From: UBA6927 sp022447855
GTDB taxonomy: Bacteria > Chloroflexota > Dehalococcoidia > Lucifugimonadales > UBA6927
Reading direction: 5' to 3'
Assembly (NCBI GenBank): GCA_022447855.1
Contig: JAKUTX010000007.1
Span: 5,102-69,101, forward strand
DNA length: 64,000 nt
The notes beneath the pieces are model-generated. The model did not search any database. It was not told the DNA's origin and was given only the letters and a program-made list of their open reading frames with translations. The first letter of the stretch is position 1, and each line of letters opens with the position of its first letter. This document shows positions 45,639-54,487 of this stretch, piece by piece. The position numbers and the translations under genes are program-made.

Positions 45639-46601
45639 TTAAACTTCGGGGACTTCGAATAATTGATCAATGAACAATGTTGGATTGAATGGGATTAGAT
45701 CATCTAATGATTCCCCTGTTCCTAAAAATAATACAGGGAGATTTAACTCGAAAGCAGCAGTGATTGCTATTCCTCCTTTAGAGCTAGTATCTAATTTTGT
45801 TAATATGATTCCGTCGCAGTTTAATGTATTGGTGAAAGTTTTAGCTTGTGCAAGACCATTTTGGCCTGTAGTTGCATCGAGTACTAGTAAAGTGATTGGA
45901 TTAATTGGAATGGATTCTTTTGTAATTACTCTCAAAACTTTTTGCAATTCTTGCATCAGATTGGTTTTTGTGTGAAGTCTTCCTGCGGTATCTATAATGG
46001 CGTAATCGAATTTTCTATTTTTAGCTGCCTGAATAGTTGAAAAAGCTACAGCGCCAGGATCAGCACCTTCTTGCTGAGATATAATGTCAATTCCGATTCT
46101 GTTAGCCCAAATAGTGAGTTGTTCTACAGCAGCTGGTCTAAAAGTATCAGCAGCTCCCAGTAGAATATTTTTACCTTCAGATTTGTATAAATTTGCTAAT
46201 TTTGCAATGGTCGTTGTTTTGCCTACTCCATTGACGCCTACAATAAGAATTGGTACAGGAGAGAGATTTTGACTGGTTTGAGTTTCTTCTTTCATGGTTG
46301 CAGAATCGAGAATTGAGAGCAATTCTTTTTTTAAGAAATCAATCTGTTGCTCAGTTGATTCCAATGTGTCAATCGATGACCTAAGATTATCAATGACTTG
46401 ATCAACAATTTGTAGATTTATATCTGCACTTATTAGGATTTCTTCAATTGTTTCAATTTCATTTTCACCGATTTTATTGTCATTGAAAATCGTTTTAAAT
46501 TTACTGAACCATTTGAGTTTGGTTTTGGCGGTTGCGGCAGATGTTTTTTTGACATTTTGCGACTCAGAGGATTTTGATAGGAGTCCAAACATTTTCGGCA
46601 T
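45639..46601 (-). CDS. ftsY: Signal recognition particle receptor FtsY
   Basis: SRP-type GTPase that docks ribosome-SRP complexes at the membrane. 320 residues: a short basic N-terminus without the long acidic A domain of E. coli, a four-helix N domain (about 30-105) and the G domain with GVNGVGKTTTIAKLA (122-136), DTFRPAAVEQL, DTAGRLHTKTNLM (204-216) and TKLDTSSKGG (268-277). It is followed by two very large polytopic membrane proteins that probably depend on SRP insertion. The ATG has AAAGGG about 8 bases upstream. Confidence 0.97.
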   Translation of the reverse strand: MPKMFGLLSKSSESQNVKKTSAATAKTKLKWFSKFKTIFNDNKIGENEIETIEEILISADINLQIVDQVIDNLRSSIDTLESTEQQIDFLKKELLSILDSATMKEETQTSQNLSPVPILIVGVNGVGKTTTIAKLANLYKSEGKNILLGAADTFRPAAVEQLTIWANRIGIDIISQQEGADPGAVAFSTIQAAKNRKFDYAIIDTAGRLHTKTNLMQELQKVLRVITKESIPINPITLLVLDATTGQNGLAQAKTFTNTLNCDGIILTKLDTSSKGGIAITAAFELNLPVLFLGTGESLDDLIPFNPTLFIDQLFEVPEV

Positions 46602-46699
46602 AATTTTTACCCTTTAGTGGTCTTACTATATTTTATCATGTTGGTTTATATCTTAGCTAAAAGATGTGATACAGAGATACAAATGCTGGAAACACACAA

Positions 46700-47713
46700 T
46701 TAGTTGGAAGGCGAGATTTGTTTGAATCCGATTAGTTTTCCTGTGACTAATTGCCTGTGATCATAATATGGTCGGTTACTACATGTGACCAATGTAATAG
46801 AATGGTCTTTAGTTTCATAGAGTTCTAATTCATCTTTGTGAATGATTAATGATGAAACTACTTGGTATAGAAATTCAGTTTCTGTACTTGATATAGTTAT
46901 GTAAACAGGTTCTCCATCCCTTAGTAAAGTTGCGACTTCAGGTAGTTTATGAAAAACACTTCCTTCTTTTGCAATGGGACTCTCAATATGTCCAAAGTAC
47001 CATCCATTTCCTGTCTCTGCAGGATTGGCACTTTTGGGTATATGTCCGATTACATTGTTTGGAGTTTCATATGCTAGATGGTTTCCATGGTCGATTATTC
47101 TTAATTCCGATATGGAAGATTCTATTTTTACTAAAGGAATTGACATTTGCATTGGAAGAGAAAACACATTAACAGATTTCCATTTTTCGTCATCTAAGGG
47201 AAGAAATCCTAATGGCCTAAAATTATTTTTAGGCAAATATGGGTCACTTCCTGCTGACAATGGATTGCCCCAATATTTTGGATGAGGGATCCTGAAATAT
47301 TCCGAATTGTATAATTCTAGGAATTCTTTTGTAGAAGTTTCTGAGGGAATTTCTGAATGTGGAATAACGATTTCTGTAATTTTAGGATCTAATTTTGTTT
47401 TCGGAAGTTGTTCTTGATTAGATTCAGTATTTTGTAACTGGTCTTTAATATCCAGAGTAGCGGCTTGAACTGGTTCAATTTTGAAAGGGATATCATTTTC
47501 GGGTATTTGTATTGGCCCATCAAATTCAACGTTTAGAGTCTCTAATTGGATAGATGAGTAAAATCCTAAAAGATGAAAAGATGATAGCCCAACAAATATA
47601 GCTAGGCCGGAAATAATCATAGAAAAAGCAACAGATCGTTTACTCTTCAGAGAAGAGGCCAATGTTAACAGAAATTCTAAAACTTTATTCACAACACTTG
47701 GCCGTTGTCGCAT
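46700..47713 (-). CDS. Sortase-family transpeptidase
   Basis: 337 residues: a cytoplasmic start, one membrane helix (about 27-54), a long polar linker with Pro/Gln/Glu (60-165) and a C-terminal sortase domain. The catalytic His is in NGWYFGHIESP (His242), Cys in ITLVTCSNRP (Cys311), and the Arg lies shortly after (Arg314 or Arg320). Sortases attach proteins to cell-wall or surface acceptors. The variant sits close to class E/F-like enzymes by its TLVTC motif. No LPXTG-type substrate was seen in the window. It lies between a zinc-ribbon gene and ftsY on the same strand. Confidence 0.9.
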   Translation of the reverse strand: MRQRPSVVNKVLEFLLTLASSLKSKRSVAFSMIISGLAIFVGLSSFHLLGFYSSIQLETLNVEFDGPIQIPENDIPFKIEPVQAATLDIKDQLQNTESNQEQLPKTKLDPKITEIVIPHSEIPSETSTKEFLELYNSEYFRIPHPKYWGNPLSAGSDPYLPKNNFRPLGFLPLDDEKWKSVNVFSLPMQMSIPLVKIESSISELRIIDHGNHLAYETPNNVIGHIPKSANPAETGNGWYFGHIESPIAKEGSVFHKLPEVATLLRDGEPVYITISSTETEFLYQVVSSLIIHKDELELYETKDHSITLVTCSNRPYYDHRQLVTGKLIGFKQISPSN

Positions 47714-47740
47714 TAATACATGTACGGATGAATGGAAATA

Positions 47741-47953
47741 TTAGCGCATTCTGGGTGAGGATCCATCGCTAATGTTCACTGGTTGATTCAAATGAATTTC
47801 ACCATTCCTGATTTTTAAGTTAAACAAACAATCAGGATTACTGCACACCCATGCTTTGTAATGAACTGCAGCTCCTTGATTGCCAAAATCAGAAAGTGGC
47901 AATAACTCACCTGTGCCACAGACTTGGCATTTTGGCCAACTGAATTCGGTCAT
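47741..47953 (-). CDS. Small zinc-ribbon protein
   Basis: 70 residues from the ATG at 47951-47953, chosen because GAGGAGG lies about 5 bases upstream; the frame extends 15 codons further without a better start. Two Cys pairs, KCQVCGTG and VCSNPDCLF, flank a segment ending in YKAW and would bind one zinc. The rest (NLKIRNGEIHL) looks like beta strands. I do not know its function. It is 27 bases upstream of the sortase gene. Confidence 0.7.
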   Translation of the reverse strand: MTEFSWPKCQVCGTGELLPLSDFGNQGAAVHYKAWVCSNPDCLFNLKIRNGEIHLNQPVNISDGSSPRMR

Positions 47954-48068
47954 CACACCCTCCTCAAATCCTCTAATGTCCGAATTAGACTTGATCATTA
48001 TAACATTGAAAAAAATGTTCTACAAGTATAAATATTTGAAAAGTTGGAAGACTTTCTTTTAAAGTTTG

Positions 48069-48899
48069 TTAAATATTAATATCAGTGTTTGGATTTTCCA
48101 TAATATAATGTGCCTGGCGTAATCCAAAGTCTTCTTGAAGTTGTATTGATAGGCCACCATCCACAACCAATCCGTGTCCTGTAATAAAACTTGCATCCTC
48201 TGAACAAAGAAATGAAATTGCATTTGCTATATCTTTGGTTTCCCCAACTTTTCTAAGGGGATATTGATTATGGAAAAATTCGAGGCCTGAAGGATTGGAG
48301 TCCCATCTGTTTGATTGAACGGTTTCGGTTACTATATGACCTGGCAAAATGGAATTCACTCTGATGTTTTCAGGTCCAAAATCAATTGCCATTTGTTTTG
48401 TCATTTGAATAACTGCAGCTTTTGCAGTGTCATAGATTAATGCTTTAGGAGCGGCTAATGCACCATGAACTGATGCGATATTTACTATATTGCCTCCTCC
48501 TGAATTGATCATGTGAGGGACTGCGAATTTTGTTCCTAGATAATGTGCTTTTAACAGTATTGAAAAACTTTCATCCCAATCTTCTTCACTAATTTCAACT
48601 GCATTTCCTCTTGCTGGAGGCGAATATGCATTGTTGACCAAAATGTCTAATTGTCCCCAGGTATCTATTGCGAATTCGATTAAATTTTTTAGCTCTGATG
48701 AGACACCAATGTTTGCTATAAATGCCTTGGCAATTCCACCATCTGAAATAATAGTCGATACATTTTGATGTGATGTTTCCTCATTAATGTCACCAATGAT
48801 TACTTTTGCACCATCAGATGCTAATCGTCTTGCAGTTGCACCTCCAATGCCTGAACCTCCACCTGTTACTATGGCAACCTTATTTTCGAATTTTGACAT
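48069..48899 (-). CDS. SDR-family oxidoreductase
   Basis: Classical short-chain dehydrogenase of 276 residues. Cofactor site TGGGSGIGGATARRLA (12-27), followed by IIGDIN, whose Asp favours NAD over NADP. Then NNAYSPPA, catalytic Ser in IVNIASVHG, Tyr-x3-Lys in YDTAKAAVIQM, and a C-terminal FLCSEDASFITGHGLVVDGG. Substrate is not readable; relatives are annotated as 3-oxoacyl-ACP reductase or sugar/steroid dehydrogenases. AGGAG lies 6 bases before the ATG. It begins the long minus-strand run ending at 24809 and is divergent from the FIST gene. Confidence 0.92.
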   Translation of the reverse strand: MSKFENKVAIVTGGGSGIGGATARRLASDGAKVIIGDINEETSHQNVSTIISDGGIAKAFIANIGVSSELKNLIEFAIDTWGQLDILVNNAYSPPARGNAVEISEEDWDESFSILLKAHYLGTKFAVPHMINSGGGNIVNIASVHGALAAPKALIYDTAKAAVIQMTKQMAIDFGPENIRVNSILPGHIVTETVQSNRWDSNPSGLEFFHNQYPLRKVGETKDIANAISFLCSEDASFITGHGLVVDGGLSIQLQEDFGLRQAHYIMENPNTDINI

Positions 48900-49002
48900 T
48901 TTGTTCTCCTGGAAATTCTGTTTGTCTTACTTTCCTTAAGGTATGTTAGCTCTGCTAGAATAGCAATGAGTTTTCAGCGATGTAATTTTGGAGGTATTTA
49001 GG

Positions 49003-50187
49003 ATGCAATGGGTTTCTTCAATTTCCGAGAATTCTGATTTGTTGCAAGCTTTTAATGAGTGTTCTCAGACATTGTTTGAAAGTTTGCAAGGAAATCAACC
49101 AGATTTGATTCTTGGATTCCCTTCTGAACATCATTCTGAAAGGTTTTCTGATTTACCAGAGTTAGTTAAAAGTTTTTTTGGAGATGCTACGTTTTTCGGA
49201 TGTTCTGGCGCTGGAGTGATAGGTGGAGGAAGAGAGATTGAACATGTGCCTTCATTAGCATTATGTGCTGTCTCGCTTCCAGATGTGACCATTTCTAAAT
49301 TTAGATTTCAAGAGGATGATTTGCCTGATGCGGATGCTTCCCCAACAGATTGGTACAATTTGGTTCAATTAGATTATCAAGACGATCCAATATTTCTGAT
49401 TTTGTCGCATCCTTCAACTATTTTTTGTGAGGATTTGTTAAAAGGATTAGATTTTGCATTTCCTAAAAGTAAGAAGATTGGAGGAATAGCCAGTGGGTTT
49501 TTGAATAATAGTCAAATATCCTTGTTTTTAGATAATGAAGTTATTCAAAAAGGAATAGTAGGAATTTCTATGACCGGAGATATACAAATTGACACAATTG
49601 TTGCCCAAGGATGTCGGCCAATAGGTTCACCTGTTCAAGTAACTGAATGCCAACGGAATATTTTATATAAATTGAATGATCAAACACCTGTAGAGATTCT
49701 CAGATCTTTGTTTCCTGATTTAAATGAAAGAGAGAAGGATTTGGCGCAGAATTCTCTGTTTTTGGGAGTATTAATGGATTCATTTATTGAAAATCCTGAG
49801 CATGGAGATTTTTTGATAAGAAATATTTTGGGTATTGACGCAAAACAGGGTGCAATTGGAGTTGGGGAATATTTGCATGAAGGTCAAATTGTGCAATTTC
49901 ATGTGAGAGATGGAATCTCATCATCTGAAGATCTTCAAGATGCGTTACAAAACTATGTCGATTTTCGACAGAATGCATCAGGATATGGAGCCCTTCTTTT
50001 TTCATGTTTAGGCAGAGGCGAGCAACTTTACCGTGTTCCAAATCATGATACGAAGATGTTTTATGACAAACTTGGAGCAATGCCAGTAACTGGATTTTTT
50101 GGTAATGGGGAAATAGGACCAGTTGGAGACAGTACTTATCTACATGGATATACTAGTTCTTTTGGCATATTTCGACCGTCTAGTTAA
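49003..50187 (+). CDS. FIST-domain sensor-like protein
   Basis: 394 residues with FIST_N (about 20-220; FFGCSGAGVIGGGREIEHVP) and FIST_C (about 225-380; ending GALLFSCLGRGEQLY...GFFGNGEIGPVGD). FIST domains are proposed to bind small ligands such as amino acids in signal transduction. Here the protein stands alone without kinase, GGDEF or receiver modules and has no membrane segment. The start is ATG 49003 with GGAGG about 8 bases upstream; a TTG five codons earlier overlaps that site. Neighbours are transcribed away from or towards it, so it is a single-gene unit. Confidence 0.88.
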   Translation: MQWVSSISENSDLLQAFNECSQTLFESLQGNQPDLILGFPSEHHSERFSDLPELVKSFFGDATFFGCSGAGVIGGGREIEHVPSLALCAVSLPDVTISKFRFQEDDLPDADASPTDWYNLVQLDYQDDPIFLILSHPSTIFCEDLLKGLDFAFPKSKKIGGIASGFLNNSQISLFLDNEVIQKGIVGISMTGDIQIDTIVAQGCRPIGSPVQVTECQRNILYKLNDQTPVEILRSLFPDLNEREKDLAQNSLFLGVLMDSFIENPEHGDFLIRNILGIDAKQGAIGVGEYLHEGQIVQFHVRDGISSSEDLQDALQNYVDFRQNASGYGALLFSCLGRGEQLYRVPNHDTKMFYDKLGAMPVTGFFGNGEIGPVGDSTYLHGYTSSFGIFRPSS

Positions 50188-50189
50188 CT

Positions 50190-51029
50190 TTAATGGGATA
50201 TCAAAGAGAGTGCATTCTCAAAAAGTATTTCATTTTTCTGTGATTTTTTTAGGTTTGAATCATTCAGCTCGGTGATCAATTTTTGTGGATTGAGTAATGG
50301 CCAGTCTGATCCGAGCAAAATATGCTTTGAGGTAACTAGAGAACTGCCGGTTTCGAAAATTTTGTTTGAATATAGTAACGGTGATGCTGCAGTGTCAAAG
50401 TAGACATTTTTAAGAGATTTTTCTACTTCAGGCATCAAAGAATAAAATGGCAATCCTCCTCCCCAATGAGCGCAAACTATTGGATTGTCTGGAAAATTGA
50501 GTATAAACTTCCATAATTTTTCAGGAAATGTCATACCTTTACCTGAGTACTTATGCCCTACTGGTTCTGAAGAATGAGTAGTAGTTATTAAATTATGTGT
50601 TAACGCAATTTCCATTATTGGAGCCATTGTTTTTTTATTCGCAATATTGAATTTTTGATAATCAGGATGAAGTTCTCCTATTCCACGCATTCCTTTCATT
50701 ACACATCTTTCAATCTCTTTAGGTGAATTAATATGATCTTTAGGATTTATTGAGCAAAATCCTACAAGACGTTCTGGAAAACGATCAATAGACTCTAAAA
50801 TGTAATCATTCGAAAATTGTGCTAACTTTGAATCTTCCCATCCTATTCCCATTACAACTGATTTATTGATTTGATTAATATCCATAGATTTGATTAATTC
50901 CTCTACTCCAAGTATTTTGGATTTCGGATTAGAATATAATTCTTTGAAAGTTGAATCTATCGCACAAAATTTTTCTCTATTTTGTGCAATTTCATTTGGA
51001 AATATATGTGTGTGGAAATCAAAAATCAT
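50190..51029 (-). CDS. Amidohydrolase (amidohydrolase_2/ACMSD-like)
   Basis: 279-residue TIM-barrel metal hydrolase. The first strand carries the metal ligands FDFHTHIFPN (His5, His7), later TTHSSEPVG, CAHWGGGLPFY and the C-terminal GSDWPLLNPQ with the catalytic Asp. The family includes decarboxylases (ACMSD) and lactonases; the substrate is unknown. It converges on the FIST gene with only 2 bases between stops, and is divergent from the sugar-oxidation cassette that begins at 51169, in which another amidohydrolase acts. Confidence 0.88.
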   Translation of the reverse strand: MIFDFHTHIFPNEIAQNREKFCAIDSTFKELYSNPKSKILGVEELIKSMDINQINKSVVMGIGWEDSKLAQFSNDYILESIDRFPERLVGFCSINPKDHINSPKEIERCVMKGMRGIGELHPDYQKFNIANKKTMAPIMEIALTHNLITTTHSSEPVGHKYSGKGMTFPEKLWKFILNFPDNPIVCAHWGGGLPFYSLMPEVEKSLKNVYFDTAASPLLYSNKIFETGSSLVTSKHILLGSDWPLLNPQKLITELNDSNLKKSQKNEILFENALSLISH

Positions 51030-51168
51030 TTTTATGCCTTTGTACGAGTGATTAATAGCTGGATTATAGTTTATTTTCGCTATTAAGAATTTTTAACAGC
51101 ATTGAGAACGTAGATTTAATATAGAGAGCCGGGGCATATGTTAATATTTTGGACTGATGGGAGATAGC

Positions 51169-52209
51169 ATGAAAGCAATATATATTGAGCATCACGGAGA
51201 TATTGGAAATCTAATTTTTGGTGATTTTGAAGACCCTGTTTTTGGTTCAAATGAGGTTTTGATTAAAGTGAGGGCATCTTCAGTAAACAGGAGAGATATA
51301 TTTACCAGAATGGGTGTAAAGGGAACAAAACTAGATTTCGACACACCTCAAATTTTGGGTGGAGATGCATCTGGTGATGTTATTGATTTTGGAGAGGATG
51401 TTGCTGGAATAAGTATTAATGATCGTGTGGTCATTAATCCAATGCTTACATGTGATGCATGTAATTCATGCATCACGGGAAGGCCTGAATTATGTCCTAG
51501 CTATGGAATGTTGGGTACTAACAGAAATGGAAGTTATGCTGAATATTTATCAGTTCCTTCAAGGAATGTTCACAAAATTCCTGATAATGTTTCATATGAA
51601 AGTGCCGCGAGTTTACCAACCGTATTTTTACCTTGTTGGTCAATTTTCCTTAGGAGAGCGAATTTGAAACCGAATGAAACAGCTCTGGTTCTTTCTGGTT
51701 CTGGTGGTGTTGGTACATCTGCAATTCAAGTAGCTAAAAATGTAGTTGGTGCTACTGTAATCACCACTACAAGTTCTGACTCTAAAGCCGAATTGATTAA
51801 AAATTTGGGAGCGGATGAAGTAATAAATTACACATCTGAAGATGTGCATGCTAGAGTGATGGAAATTACTGATGGAAGAGGAGTTGATGTTGTATTGGAT
51901 TCTGTGGGATCCGATTTTTGGGAAGATGCATTTAAGTCACTTGCTTTGGGAGGACGTTATGGGATTTGTGGAGTTACTACGGGTTATAAGGCCCAACTTC
52001 AAATGGGATTAATGTTTATGAAAAACCTTACAGTTTTTGGATCATTGATGGGTAGTAGAGAGGATCTTGATGAAATTATTGAAGCTGCGTCAGATGGTTT
52101 GATATCACCCCTTATTGCTGAAACATTTCTATTAGACCAGGTGCCTGATGCCCATAAATTAATGGAAAGTATGGCATTCACAGGAAAAATTGTTATAAGA
52201 ATTTCATAA
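51169..52209 (+). CDS. Zinc-type alcohol dehydrogenase/quinone-oxidoreductase-like
   Basis: 346-residue medium-chain dehydrogenase. The structural-zinc lobe is intact: Cys95, 98, 101 and 109 in TCDACNSCITGRPELC. The catalytic-zinc ligands appear replaced (Asn40 in SSVNRRD for Cys, and GGDASG where GHE is usual), so it may work without catalytic zinc, like quinone oxidoreductases. The cofactor loop is SGSGGVGTSAIQVAK. I start at ATG 51169, five bases after GGGAG; ATG 51157 is four codons earlier without a site. The aldo/keto reductase gene follows after 15 bases, so it is probably the first gene of the sugar-oxidation operon. Confidence 0.9.
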   Translation: MKAIYIEHHGDIGNLIFGDFEDPVFGSNEVLIKVRASSVNRRDIFTRMGVKGTKLDFDTPQILGGDASGDVIDFGEDVAGISINDRVVINPMLTCDACNSCITGRPELCPSYGMLGTNRNGSYAEYLSVPSRNVHKIPDNVSYESAASLPTVFLPCWSIFLRRANLKPNETALVLSGSGGVGTSAIQVAKNVVGATVITTTSSDSKAELIKNLGADEVINYTSEDVHARVMEITDGRGVDVVLDSVGSDFWEDAFKSLALGGRYGICGVTTGYKAQLQMGLMFMKNLTVFGSLMGSREDLDEIIEAASDGLISPLIAETFLLDQVPDAHKLMESMAFTGKIVIRIS

Positions 52210-52224
52210 ATTTTTGGAGTCAAG

Positions 52225-53229
52225 ATGAAAGCTACAGAAAAGTCTAGGATTGGTAGAACAGATTTATTTGTAACCAAATTGGGTTTGGGCGGAGCGCCTT
52301 TTGGTGGATTGCATGAAGATGTTCAAAGAACCAAAGCACTGGAATCTATTTTAAGTGCACTAGATTTGGGAATTGGGTATTTAGATACAGCACCACTTTA
52401 CGGAGGTGGGAAAAGTGAGAGTTTTTTTGGAGAAGCTTTAAAAGGTATTGAACGAACTGATTATGTAATTTCTACAAAAGTTGGAAGGATTATTGAATCA
52501 GATTTTTCACATAATTCTGATGAATCATTAAATAGCTTTGTAAATATCCCCAATGTTCAAAGCATATACGATTATTCAAGGGATGGAATTTTAAAATCTT
52601 TGGAAGATAGTTTGAAAAGACTTAATTTGGAATATGTAGATATGGCTCTGATCCATGATGCTGATAATCATATGTATCAGGCTTTAAATGAAACAATTCC
52701 TGTATTGGAGGAATTGAGATCTGAAGGGGTCGTAAAAGCGATTGGTTGTGGTATGAATCACGTGGATCCATTAATTCAATTTGCGCGGCATGGAGATTTT
52801 GATGTGTTTTTATTGGCAGGAAGATACACATTGCTTGACCAATCAGGATTTGAGGTTTTAATGCCTTTATGTTTGGAAAAGGAAATCAGCATTGTTCTTG
52901 GTGGACCTTACAATAGTGGTTTGCTAGCTTCTGACTTGAGTGATCCATACGTTAGAACAAAATATTTTTATGAAGATACTCCTCCTGAAGTACTTTCCAA
53001 AGCTAGATTAATTAAAGATGTTTGTGATAGATATTCTGTTCCATTAAAAGCTGCTGCATTGCAGTTTGGATTTGGACATCCGTCGGTTGCATCGACGATT
53101 CCAGGTGCTAGGACATTAGAAGAAGTTACTGAGAATTTCAAAATGGCAGAGGTTCTAATACCACCAGAGCTGTGGATTGAATTAGTAGACCAAAAGTTGA
53201 TGCCCAAAAATATTCCATTTCCCGTTTAA
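52225..53229 (+). CDS. Aldo/keto reductase, aldose dehydrogenase-like
   Basis: 334-residue (beta/alpha)8 oxidoreductase. The catalytic Asp and Tyr are in YLDTAPLYGGGKSE, Lys in VISTKVGR and His in ALIHDADNH. The subgroup (COG0667) includes D-threo-aldose 1-dehydrogenase/L-fucose dehydrogenase and pyridoxal 4-dehydrogenase. Given the downstream mutarotase and lactonase genes, oxidation of an L-fucose-like sugar to its lactone is the most economical reading; this is inferred from context. TGGAG lies about 6 bases before the ATG. Confidence 0.9.
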   Translation: MKATEKSRIGRTDLFVTKLGLGGAPFGGLHEDVQRTKALESILSALDLGIGYLDTAPLYGGGKSESFFGEALKGIERTDYVISTKVGRIIESDFSHNSDESLNSFVNIPNVQSIYDYSRDGILKSLEDSLKRLNLEYVDMALIHDADNHMYQALNETIPVLEELRSEGVVKAIGCGMNHVDPLIQFARHGDFDVFLLAGRYTLLDQSGFEVLMPLCLEKEISIVLGGPYNSGLLASDLSDPYVRTKYFYEDTPPEVLSKARLIKDVCDRYSVPLKAAALQFGFGHPSVASTIPGARTLEEVTENFKMAEVLIPPELWIELVDQKLMPKNIPFPV

Positions 53230-53253
53230 AATTTGTTAGGAGAAAACTTTATC

Positions 53254-53607
53254 ATGAAATACTTTGCGATGACTTTGAACTTGAAAAATGATGAAAAATT
53301 AATTTCTGAATACAAATCATTTCATCGTAATGTTTGGCCAGAAGTTCTTGAGGCCCTTAAGAACATTGGTATTATAGACATGAAGATATTTTTGAGCGGT
53401 ACAAAATTATTTATGTATATAGAAACAATTGATACTTTCTGCCCAGAAGTTAATTTTCAGGAATATACTGCCAGCTCTCCAAAAGCTAATGAATGGGACG
53501 AGTTAATGAGAAATTTCCAAACTCGTGTTCCTGAAGCTAAGGAAGGAGAATGGTGGTCTTCTATGGAAGAGGTATTTAATTTGAAATGGGGGGAAAATGC
53601 AAGCTAA
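53254..53607 (+). CDS. L-rhamnose mutarotase-like protein
   Basis: 117 residues of the RhaM family (COG3254): KSFHRNVWPEVLEALKNIGI with the conserved His and WPE, then KLFMYIETID and a C-terminal EGEWWSSMEEVFNL. It would interconvert the alpha and beta anomers of a 6-deoxy sugar before oxidation. I start at ATG 53254, with AGGAG 11 bases upstream; a TTG seven codons earlier overlaps that site. It ends 11 bases inside the lactonase gene, indicating one operon. Confidence 0.9.
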   Translation: MKYFAMTLNLKNDEKLISEYKSFHRNVWPEVLEALKNIGIIDMKIFLSGTKLFMYIETIDTFCPEVNFQEYTASSPKANEWDELMRNFQTRVPEAKEGEWWSSMEEVFNLKWGENAS

Positions 53608-54478
53608 TAATTTCATAGGGATTGATAGTCATCAACACTTTTGGGATATTGGGAAATTTTCTTATCCTTGGATGTCAGGTGTGCCACAATTAAAGAGAAA
53701 TTTTCTTCCACAGGATTTGAAACCTCATTTAGACTCATGTGGAATTAATAAATCAATTATAGTTCAGGCAGATACTTCAGTTGAAGAAACAATATGGCTT
53801 TTGGAAATTGCAGATAATCATGATTTTATTGCCGGAGTAGTTGGTTGGGTTGATTTGGAGTCTGATGATGTCGAATATGTTGTTGAAAAATTAAGTTCCA
53901 ATTCAAAGCTTATTGGAATTCGACATTTAGTTCATGATGAAATTGAAAATGATTGGATTTTACGACCAAAAGTTATCAGAGGATTGAAGGTTTTAGCATC
54001 GGTGGGATTATCTTATGACTTATTGGTACGACCAGTACATCTCAAATTTATTCCTGAATTAATGGAATTAGTTCCAGATTTAAGGGCTGTGGTGGACCAT
54101 ATTGCCAAGCCAAATATATTTAAACATGAAATTGAGTCATGGGAATCAGATTTAGAAGAAGTCGCGAAAATTGATGGGATATATTGTAAATTTTCAGGCA
54201 TGGTAACCGAAGCAGATTATTCAGAATGGTCTTCTTTCCAGGATCAAAATGAGTTAATAGATGAAATTTCTCGACATATAGCACCGTATGCCCAAATAGT
54301 AAAAAAATTGTTTGGTATTGATCGATTAATTTGGGGTAGTGATTGGCCGGTTTGTACTCTTGCAGTTCCTTACGAAGTGGTCTATTCTGCTGCATTAAAG
54401 TCTTTAGGCAATTTAAATCAGCAAGAAAAAAAATCACTTTTGTCTGGTAATGCTATGAATTTTTACAGACTTAGTTGA
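53597..54478 (+). CDS. Amidohydrolase, L-fuconolactonase-like
   Basis: 293-residue TIM-barrel hydrolase. The N-terminus GIDSHQHFWDI contains the His-x-His metal ligands and is typical of the fuconolactonase/rhamnonolactonase (COG3618) group. Further elements are IVQADTSVEET, GIRHLVHDE, VDHIAKPN and GSDWPVCTLA with the catalytic Asp. It would open the sugar lactone made by the dehydrogenase to the aldonate. No dehydratase or aldolase for the next steps is in the window. It ends 9 bases before the convergent glnA stop. Confidence 0.9.
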   Translation: MQANNFIGIDSHQHFWDIGKFSYPWMSGVPQLKRNFLPQDLKPHLDSCGINKSIIVQADTSVEETIWLLEIADNHDFIAGVVGWVDLESDDVEYVVEKLSSNSKLIGIRHLVHDEIENDWILRPKVIRGLKVLASVGLSYDLLVRPVHLKFIPELMELVPDLRAVVDHIAKPNIFKHEIESWESDLEEVAKIDGIYCKFSGMVTEADYSEWSSFQDQNELIDEISRHIAPYAQIVKKLFGIDRLIWGSDWPVCTLAVPYEVVYSAALKSLGNLNQQEKKSLLSGNAMNFYRLS

Positions 54479-54487
54479 AAGCAGTTC

